From Campylobacteraceae bacterium (lineage in GTDB: Bacteria; Campylobacterota; Campylobacteria; Campylobacterales; Sulfurovaceae), in contig JAMOSL010000162.1 of NCBI GenBank assembly GCA_027063105.1, forward strand, positions 1 through 6,081: a DNA stretch of 6,081 nucleotides, read 5' to 3'. The notes under the pieces were generated by a model. It was given only the letters and a program-made list of their open reading frames with translations. It had not been told where the DNA came from and did no database searches. Both the position numbers and the translations under genes were made by a program. Positions 1-5,195 of this stretch are shown piece by piece (the first letter of the stretch is position 1; the number at the start of each line of letters is the position of its first letter).

Positions 1-1886
1 CAGTAATTTAATCCTGCTGCATCAGAGTCTCTACTTAATATTTCTCTATACATTCTTTTTATAAAATTACGAATATCAGTTGTTGAACCTATATATTGGT
101 ATCTTCCCACTCTTGCGTCTGTTGTACTACCAATTAAATTCCAATTATAAACAACAGCTTGATCTTTAGTCTGTGTTGTACCACCACTAATAAGGTTTAA
201 CATACCATCATTATCTATATCTTTAATTGCTGGAGAACCTTTTGCAAAGTGCATAACCATTGCTAAATCATCATTTACACGATTACCGTTACTATCAATA
301 ATAGTAATTTGAGCTCCATCATCATATGCTATTTCCAATTTACCATCATTATTGATATCAACAGCTATAGGAGCATTAAATATTGGATTACCAATAATCC
401 TAGATGTAAATAGTGGATTTCCATTATTATCCCATGCATGCATATATCCATCAATTGTTCCTGCTACGATATCCAGCGTACCGTCATTATTAAGGTCTGC
501 AATTAATGGAGTAGCAAAAGTTCTACCATTTGTGGCAAGTTTAAATCTTTCTGTTCCATCAGAATTCCAAACTCTTATATATTGACCTCTGCCATCATGA
601 AAGAAGTTTCCTGTTCCATATATAATTTCTAATTTACCATCATTATCAAGATCGGCAGCTTGAGGACTACTCCATAGAGCCTGTTCTTCATATTTACCTT
701 TTAGTGTAGTATAATTTGGATTTCCAATTGGTGTATCGAATCCTGCAGTATTTTGTTCTCCATTTGCAGAGATAACATGAAAAATCCCACCAGTTTGAGT
801 ACCTGCATTTGCATTCTCTGTAATATCAGCAGATACTAATATCTCTGCATTTCCATCATTATTTATATCTGCTATTTTTGGTGTTGCCCATATAGTATCA
901 GCTAAATGTACATGAAGTTTCTCTACACCCGTTTTAGCATCAAGTATCCAAGTACTTTGATCCCAACTATTATATATAACATCTCTTATACCGTCTTTAT
1001 CTATATCATAAACAATAGGAGAACCATATACACCATCAGGCCTACTATCTCCCATATTTGCATCTCCACCAATAGTATCTAAACTCTGATGAAACCACTT
1101 AATATTACCATTTGCATCAAGTGCATAAATACCACCCTTATCTCCCGGTTGACCAACAATATTAATTCCTGCTTCCCCCATTGTCTCCCCACCAACACCA
1201 ACTATAATATCCATTGATACATCACCATCTATATCACTAAAGAATGGAGCTGTTGTGACAGAAGTTGTATTATAAGTTTTACCTGTTTGATTATCATGAA
1301 GTGCAGGGAATGTTCTTGTCCATTTAATAGTTCCATCATCTTCAAGACAGATTAATCCAGCAGGTCTAATTTCATTCATATCAGCATCTAAGCCTTTACT
1401 TGTCCCAATAAATATTTCGTCTTTACCATCATTATCTATATCATATAATGCTATTGAAGTATCTCTAATAGGACCAAAATCAAGAGTTTTTTCCCATTTG
1501 GTAATACTGCTAGATTGAATATCTAAAGTATAATCTGTAAAATTAATACTTGTTGGTTCTACTTTAATAAAATATGTTCCTGAATTTACGACATCATAAC
1601 TTATAGTCTCTGTTCCAGAAGAGAAATTTGCAGCAACAACACCACCACTTGAATCAAGTAATGCCATATTTAAGTCTGCACTAGTTGCAGGAGTCATAAT
1701 AATTTGAACATTTCCAGAAGTTAATGGAATACTAAACCAGTCTGCATCATTACCTACAAGGGCATGTGTACCAAAAGTTATAGGTTTAGCCTCTGCTTGA
1801 GAGTTATTAGGTTCATAACTATCATCTGCATAAAGTGTAGATTGTGTAAGTGTAGCCACTAAGAGGCTCATATATATTTTTTTCAT
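1..1886 (-). CDS. Exported PPC / FG-GAP propeller / DUF4214 protein, C-terminus missing
   Basis: The frame stays open for 628 codons from ATG at 1884-1886 to the left edge; I checked every codon for stops. Residues 1-20 form a Sec signal peptide (MKK start, hydrophobic core, probable cleavage after LYA-20). Residues 22-109 look like a bacterial pre-peptidase C-terminal (PPC) domain: it opens with SYEPNNS, has DADWFSIPL at 47-55 and ends with SGTYFIKVEP. Residues 130-585 are FG-GAP/VCBS-like propeller blades with eight Asp-rich loops such as DINNDGKLEI, alternating with strands such as HAWDNNGNP. Residues 603-628 (IRNFIKRMYREILSRDSDAAGLNY) match the start of DUF4214. The start is supported by AAGGAG six bases upstream. 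PPC domains are typical of secreted proteins, and FG-GAP propellers bind calcium and often ligands. The protein is probably periplasmic, surface-bound or secreted. No enzyme domain is visible, so function is unknown; an adhesin or matrix protein is a guess. A spot count of one line gives about 33% GC, against about 22% in a line of the NFACT gene. Confidence 0.87.
   Translation of the reverse strand, partial: MKKIYMSLLVATLTQSTLYADDSYEPNNSQAEAKPITFGTHALVGNDADWFSIPLTSGNVQIIMTPATSADLNMALLDSSGGVVAANFSSGTETISYDVVNSGTYFIKVEPTSINFTDYTLDIQSSSITKWEKTLDFGPIRDTSIALYDIDNDGKDEIFIGTSKGLDADMNEIRPAGLICLEDDGTIKWTRTFPALHDNQTGKTYNTTSVTTAPFFSDIDGDVSMDIIVGVGGETMGEAGINIVGQPGDKGGIYALDANGNIKWFHQSLDTIGGDANMGDSRPDGVYGSPIVYDIDKDGIRDVIYNSWDQSTWILDAKTGVEKLHVHLADTIWATPKIADINNDGNAEILVSADITENANAGTQTGGIFHVISANGEQNTAGFDTPIGNPNYTTLKGKYEEQALWSSPQAADLDNDGKLEIIYGTGNFFHDGRGQYIRVWNSDGTERFKLATNGRTFATPLIADLNNDGTLDIVAGTIDGYMHAWDNNGNPLFTSRIIGNPIFNAPIAVDINNDGKLEIAYDDGAQITIIDSNGNRVNDDLAMVMHFAKGSPAIKDIDNDGMLNLISGGTTQTKDQAVVYNWNLIGSTTDARVGRYQYIGSTTDIRNFIKRMYREILSRDSDAAGLNY
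3..80 (-). other. Start of a DUF4214 domain, cut by the window edge
   Basis: Residues 603-628 of the exported protein read TDIRNFIKRMYREIL followed by SRDSDAAGLNY. The Y-R-E-(I/V)-L-x-R-x-x-D-x-x-G-L-x-Y-W pattern is the recognisable core of DUF4214, a helical domain common in large secreted and surface proteins. The window ends at the Tyr before the expected Trp, so the rest of the domain and anything after it cannot be seen. No membrane anchor lies between the last propeller loop and this domain. Confidence 0.8.
192..1442 (-). repeat. Eight Asp-rich calcium-loop (FG-GAP/VCBS) motifs inside the exported protein
   Basis: The loops follow the pattern D-x-D/N-x-D-G-x-x-D/E/N and begin at residues 149, 218, 294, 340, 412, 464, 510 and 556. 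The last three intervals are exactly or nearly regular (52, 46, 46 residues); the earlier ones are longer (69, 76, 46, 72), which implies insertions between blades. At the DNA level the loops recur as imperfect direct copies of a TACCATCATTAT core on the plus strand, for example near 203, 343, 634 and 1424. The second loop (218-226) has Val where the loop Gly is usual. Family knowledge says such loops bind calcium in beta-propeller blades; calcium binding here is inferred. Confidence 0.85.
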
Positions 1887-1892
1887 CTCTAT

Positions 1893-1898
1893 CTCCTT
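1893..1898 (-). promoter_or_regulatory. Ribosome binding site of the exported propeller protein
   Basis: On the minus strand this reads AAGGAG, six bases before ATG at 1886-1884. It is a near-perfect Shine-Dalgarno match and fixes the start. It is clearly stronger than the sites before the other genes here. Confidence 0.85.
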
Positions 1899-1914
1899 TT
1901 TTATATATCTTAAT

Positions 1915-1920
1915 ATTATA
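1915..1920 (-). promoter_or_regulatory. -10 box (TATAAT) for the exported propeller gene
   Basis: The minus strand reads TATAAT, a perfect sigma-70-type -10 hexamer, preceded by a T-rich run (TTTTTTAAAG). This layout, with no clear -35 but a T-rich upstream stretch, is characteristic of Campylobacterota housekeeping promoters. Transcription would begin near 1908, leaving an untranslated leader of about 20 bases that contains the ribosome binding site. The expected -35 position (about 1938-1943) reads TTCTAT, a poor match. Confidence 0.6.
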
Positions 1921-1924
1921 CTTT

Positions 1925-1956
1925 AAAAAAGTCAAAAATAGAATAAATCCTATTCT
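1925..1956 (-). terminator. Weak hairpin plus T-tract after the NFACT gene
   Basis: On the minus strand AGAATA and TATTCT form a 6-bp stem (1951-1956 with 1940-1945) around a 5-base loop. ATTTTTG and then a run of six T follow. The stem overlaps the TAG stop codon of the NFACT gene (1950-1952). It is short and has one G-C pair, so termination may be inefficient and some read-through into the downstream exported-protein gene is plausible. Confidence 0.4.
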
Positions 1957-3296
1957 CTTATCTCCACACCCTCTTTTCTAACTCTAATTGTTTCGTATTT
2001 ATTATATAAAACGCTAGAACCCTCTTGAACTTTTACAAATTTTCTTTTTGTGTAATCTACTTCATATTCTCCTGCTTTTTTAACGGAGAAATCTACACAT
2101 AGTTTAGAAGCAGACTCAATAACACTTTGTGGAAGGTTTTGCTTATCAGTTCTTATTAACACATGAGATGATGGAATATCTCTAATATGCATCCATAAAT
2201 CATTTGCTTTAGCAAGTTGCAGTAGTTTTTGATTCTCTTGGCTATTTCTTCCTACTAGAACTTTATAATCATCAATCCAAAAAAGCTCACACTCTTTTAG
2301 CTTCTCTTTCTTTCTTTTTAATTTTGATTTTTTTGGAACAAGCAGTTCTAATTCATAAACATCTAAAGCTTGTGATACAGAGTGATATATATTTTGATAA
2401 AAATTTAGTTTACTACTTAGATTATCTCTCTCTATGTGTATATTTTTAGCTCTATTTTTAGCTCGTTTAGATAAATTAAAAAAATATTGAGCAATCCTAT
2501 TTGTTATTATATTTTTTGGTAGATTAATAATTATCTCATCTCCATTAAAATCATAAGTTTTTAATTTTTTATCATAAGATTTTATTTGATATAAATTTGC
2601 TAAAATTATATTTCCATAATTTTGATACTTTTTTGTCTCTTGTTCTAATTTACTCTCATCAGCCAAATTATTAACTATTTTAGATAATTTATCTATTTTC
2701 TTTTCTAGCATACTAAGTTTTTGTTTTTTTATAGACTTTAATCTATTGTTTTCATATTTTTCCCAATTTTGGATTAAAACTTTATCTATATCTTCTATTT
2801 TTTGAATATCTTCTATTTTCCCATCATACGGAGGTAAAGGAAGTAATTCAATAGATGGTCTAACAACCCTAAATGAACGACTAATATCAATATGTCTTAA
2901 TGCTTCTATTATCACCTCATCACTATCAATCAGAATGGCATTTGTATTTTTACCAGTAAATTCAAATTGTAGAGATATTAATTTCTCTTTATAGCTACTT
3001 TTGGGTGCTAATAAAAATCTTATAATACGGTCATTATTTGGAACTTCGACAGATATTATTTCACTATAAGCTACTAATGAATGTAGTATGTTATCAAAAG
3101 GAGCTTTATAACTCTGTATTGGTTTTTTAGAGAGTCGTTTATATATAAAACTATGTCCTCTAGTCATATCAAAGAAGTAGCTGGTATCTTTATCAAGTAT
3201 TATCTCAATAGTATTATTATCTACTCTTCGTGACCCTTTAATATGTTTATATGAAGATAATTTTTTTGCTATCTCTTTAAGCTCATATCTTTTCAT
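1950..3296 (-). CDS. rqcH: NFACT / RqcH-family protein (short form)
   Basis: This 448-residue protein belongs to the NFACT family (RqcH/Rqc2/NEMF; older name fibronectin-binding protein A). Members bind stalled 50S-peptidyl-tRNA complexes in the cytoplasm, and bacterial RqcH adds C-terminal alanine tails that mark the nascent chain for degradation. The NFACT-N region is about 1-155 and includes the Asp-Arg pair (D89-R90 in NNDRIIRF) and FEFTGKNTNAILID at 111-124. Two charged helices, about 180-240 and 270-310, fit the coiled-coil middle. The NFACT-R (DUF814) region is the clearest: VGRNSQENQKLLQLA at 348-362, NDLWMHIRDIPSSHVLIR at 365-382 and VDYTKRKFVK at 413-422. Bacillus RqcH is about 570 residues; this form is shorter and seems to lack the helix-hairpin-helix part. 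Its ATG overlaps the dsbD stop as ATGA, and no good Shine-Dalgarno precedes it (AGTATCTCTCA), so translation probably depends on coupling. Family assignment is firm; tailing activity is inferred. Confidence 0.9.
   Translation of the reverse strand: MKRYELKEIAKKLSSYKHIKGSRRVDNNTIEIILDKDTSYFFDMTRGHSFIYKRLSKKPIQSYKAPFDNILHSLVAYSEIISVEVPNNDRIIRFLLAPKSSYKEKLISLQFEFTGKNTNAILIDSDEVIIEALRHIDISRSFRVVRPSIELLPLPPYDGKIEDIQKIEDIDKVLIQNWEKYENNRLKSIKKQKLSMLEKKIDKLSKIVNNLADESKLEQETKKYQNYGNIILANLYQIKSYDKKLKTYDFNGDEIIINLPKNIITNRIAQYFFNLSKRAKNRAKNIHIERDNLSSKLNFYQNIYHSVSQALDVYELELLVPKKSKLKRKKEKLKECELFWIDDYKVLVGRNSQENQKLLQLAKANDLWMHIRDIPSSHVLIRTDKQNLPQSVIESASKLCVDFSVKKAGEYEVDYTKRKFVKVQEGSSVLYNKYETIRVRKEGVEIRE
3293..3296 (-). 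promoter_or_regulatory. ATGA stop-start overlap coupling dsbD to the NFACT gene
   Basis: The minus strand reads ATGA: TGA (3295-3293) ends dsbD and ATG (3296-3294) begins the NFACT gene. Because the bases before this ATG lack a Shine-Dalgarno match, re-initiation by ribosomes finishing dsbD is the likely way the second gene is translated. Confidence 0.8.
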
Positions 3297-5071
3297 TGAG
3301 AGATACTTTTTAAATGTTTAGCAAATATATCTGGTGCAATAAATCCTGTTAGAGTCTTCTCTGCCAAATATTTATTTGATTTATCAAAAAAGATAATATT
3401 AGGTGTTCCAAAAAGTTCATATTTTTTTAATAATAATTTTTCCTTGTCAGTATTATCTGTTAAATCTATTTTTATAAATGTAAATTTTTTTAACTCCTCT
3501 TTCACTTTTGGGTTTGGAAATGTAATCTCTTCCAACTCTATACAAGCTGTACAAGAGTCTTTTCCAAAGTCAATAACTACTGGTTTATTAGATGCTTGTA
3601 CCTCTTTCTCTAGTCTTTCTATACTATAACCTTTATGACTTACTGTATCTACCACTTGATTTATAACTGATTTATTTGCATTTGTGAATTTTGAGAATGG
3701 TCTAATTACAGAATTTGAACCACTAATTCCTCCGATAAATAGAGATATACCATATACCATAAATAAAATAGAAAATATTTTGCTAATATAAGTAGCTATT
3801 GTTGATGGAGCTTTACCATTACCTATACCCATATATAGAGATATTCCAATAGTTAATACTGCCCATAGAATAAGAGTCAAGTTATCTGGTAAAATTCTTG
3901 ATAACATAAATATAGCGAGAGCCAACATCATAATACCAAACACTTGTGATACTTTTGTCATCCAACCACCAGGACGAGGCATAAATTTACCTGCACCAAT
4001 TCCTACAAGCAGAAGAGGCATACCCATACCCATACTCATAACAAATAGAGCTGTACCACCAAGAAGTGCATCACCAGAATGAGATATGAATAGAATCGCT
4101 CCACCCAAAGGAGGTGCAACGCAAGGACCAACAATTAAAGCAGATAAAAATCCCATAATAGCTGTTCCTAAAATACCCTTACTTTGGGCATTATCACTTA
4201 CTCTTGTTAATTTACTTTGAATTGATAATGGAAGAGCTATCTCATAATATCCAAATAGAGAGAAAGCTAAAGCTATAAAGACTCCAGAAAAGATAGTTAG
4301 AACCCAAGGATTTTGCATAGCACTTTGAATATCAGCACCTAAAAGTCCAGCTATTAAACCAACTATTGTATAAGTTACAGCCATTGATAAAACATAAATC
4401 AAAGATATAAAAAAGGCTCTACCTGTACTTGTTTTACCATCATTTGATTGAGATACAATAATAGATGATAAAATTGGTATCATTGGAAAGATACAGGGAG
4501 TAAGAGATAGAAGAAGACCAAATATAAAGAATAATAAAATAATAAACAGTGAATTCTCTTTTTCAATTATATCAGCTATTTTTGCACTATTTGCTTCTGA
4601 TGTAAGTGAACCTATTTTATCTACAATATTAGATTCTTTTTGAGGTGCTTCTAATATAAATATTCGTTGTTGAGGTTGATAACATATTCCTTTTTCAGAA
4701 CATCCACTAAATTCGACTGATATAGTGTATTCCCCACTAACTTTATCCTCTACATTTTTGATAGGAATTGAAATTTGGAAATCTTTTGTATATATCATCT
4801 CTTCATCAACTAATTCGGCTTTTGGCTTAGTAAACTTTATAAGCTCAAACTCTTTTGGCTTAATAATCCTTAGATGAATGGAATTTTCATAAATATGTAT
4901 TCCTTCTCCTAATTTTATACTAGCCACTATTTGTTTATTATCTTTAGCCACAAGGACTTTAAATGCCTCTTCTGGTTGTAAAAATTTAGGAGCTTTCGCT
5001 ACAGAATTAAAACCTGATCCAAATATCATAGTGCTGAATAAAATAGCAATTTTAATTATTTGTAATAGCAT
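3293..5071 (-). CDS. dsbD: Thiol:disulfide interchange protein DsbD
   Basis: DsbD is an inner-membrane protein that passes electrons from cytoplasmic thioredoxin to periplasmic substrates such as DsbC-type isomerases and cytochrome c maturation proteins. All three domains and all six redox cysteines are present in 592 residues, close to the family's usual length. The signal peptide is 1-25 (cleavage after SVA-25 is likelier than after AKA-27, which would put Pro at +1). The periplasmic alpha domain, about 28-145, has C124 and C130 in GCSEKGIC. The membrane beta domain, about 175-450, has about eight helices with C193 in LTPCIFPMIP and C317 in VGPCVAPP. The C-terminal gamma thioredoxin domain, about 480-592, has C507-T-A-C510 and cis-Pro 557 in GTP. 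The Trp usual before the gamma CxxC is Ser506. AAAAGG lies eight bases upstream of the ATG. It is the first gene of a coupled pair with the NFACT gene and is divergent from a thioredoxin-fold gene. Confidence 0.95.
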   Translation of the reverse strand: MLLQIIKIAILFSTMIFGSGFNSVAKAPKFLQPEEAFKVLVAKDNKQIVASIKLGEGIHIYENSIHLRIIKPKEFELIKFTKPKAELVDEEMIYTKDFQISIPIKNVEDKVSGEYTISVEFSGCSEKGICYQPQQRIFILEAPQKESNIVDKIGSLTSEANSAKIADIIEKENSLFIILLFFIFGLLLSLTPCIFPMIPILSSIIVSQSNDGKTSTGRAFFISLIYVLSMAVTYTIVGLIAGLLGADIQSAMQNPWVLTIFSGVFIALAFSLFGYYEIALPLSIQSKLTRVSDNAQSKGILGTAIMGFLSALIVGPCVAPPLGGAILFISHSGDALLGGTALFVMSMGMGMPLLLVGIGAGKFMPRPGGWMTKVSQVFGIMMLALAIFMLSRILPDNLTLILWAVLTIGISLYMGIGNGKAPSTIATYISKIFSILFMVYGISLFIGGISGSNSVIRPFSKFTNANKSVINQVVDTVSHKGYSIERLEKEVQASNKPVVIDFGKDSCTACIELEEITFPNPKVKEELKKFTFIKIDLTDNTDKEKLLLKKYELFGTPNIIFFDKSNKYLAEKTLTGFIAPDIFAKHLKSISQ

Positions 5072-5079
5072 TTTGTAAA

Positions 5080-5085
5080 CCTTTT
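5080..5085 (-). promoter_or_regulatory. dsbD: Ribosome binding site of dsbD
   Basis: The minus strand reads AAAAGG, eight bases before the ATG at 5071. It is a partial Shine-Dalgarno match but well spaced, and supports this ATG as the start, as does the signal peptide immediately after it. Confidence 0.55.
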
Positions 5086-5091
5086 AAAATA

Positions 5092-5100
5092 AGTATAATA
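5092..5100 (-). promoter_or_regulatory. Candidate -10 region of the dsbD-NFACT operon
   Basis: The minus strand reads TATTATACT, which contains two overlapping -10-like hexamers, TATTAT (5100-5095) and TATACT (5097-5092). A start near 5085 would leave a leader of about 15 bases. No convincing -35 is present (the expected position reads CAAACA), and the flank TTTT upstream fits a T-rich Campylobacterota promoter. Confidence 0.45.
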
Positions 5101-5106
5101 AAATTT

Positions 5107-5128
5107 GTGTACACTGTTTGCGTAAACA
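5107..5128. promoter_or_regulatory. Two adjacent symmetric sites in the divergent intergenic region
   Basis: GTGTACAC at 5107-5114 is a perfect 8-bp palindrome. It is followed directly by TGTTT-GCGT-AAACA at 5115-5128, a 5-bp inverted repeat with a 4-base spacer. Both lie just upstream of the candidate dsbD promoter and between the two divergent genes, where an operator would be expected. I do not recognise a specific regulator. Confidence 0.35.
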
Positions 5129-5161
5129 TTTATATGTAAAATAATATCCAATGATAATAAA

Positions 5162-5170
5162 TGTTATATT
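5162..5170 (+). promoter_or_regulatory. Candidate extended -10 of the DUF255 gene
   Basis: The sequence TGTTATATT contains TG, one spacer base and the hexamer TATATT, an extended -10 arrangement. Transcription starting near 5177 would give a leader of about 19 bases ahead of ATG 5196. No -35 match is seen. In such AT-rich DNA a chance match is quite possible. Confidence 0.4.
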
Positions 5171-5183
5171 AATAAAAATAAAA

Positions 5184-5190
5184 GAGAGAG
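5184..5190 (+). promoter_or_regulatory. Ribosome binding site of the DUF255 gene
   Basis: GAGAGAG lies five bases before ATG 5196. It is a modest Shine-Dalgarno match. The start is also supported by the family-typical N-terminus, in which SPYLxQHxxNPVDWYPWG begins about ten residues in. Confidence 0.55.
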
Positions 5191-5195
5191 TAAAT

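Noticed and set aside
64..134. GSTTD pentapeptide occurring twice, 14 residues apart (residues 586-590 and 600-604)
   Set aside because: The two copies use different codons and nothing else around them is repeated, so a recent duplication is not supported.
352..585. A 77-codon plus-strand open frame
   Set aside because: It lies opposite the propeller region, which has clear protein motifs on the minus strand. Its openness follows from the repeated Asp/Asn/Gly codons, and it has no ribosome binding site or recognisable domain.
192..1442. Repeated TACCATCATTAT-like DNA words as a possible CRISPR or mobile repeat array
   Set aside because: Spacing is irregular, copies are imperfect and each sits in frame on a D-x-D-x-D-G loop codon set, so they are explained by protein repeats.
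1..1886. Possible recent horizontal transfer of the exported-protein gene because of its higher GC
   Set aside because: The difference comes from spot counts of single lines and is expected from the Gly/Ala/Asp-rich repeats; no mobile element, tRNA or direct-repeat boundary is present.
1930..1935. TTGACT on the minus strand as a -35 box for the exported-protein promoter
   Set aside because: It is only nine bases from the TATAAT box, too close for a sigma-70 -35/-10 pair (about 16-18).
3444..3629. A 61-codon plus-strand open frame
   Set aside because: It lies opposite the DsbD gamma domain with its conserved CxxC, has no recognisable domain and no convincing start signals.
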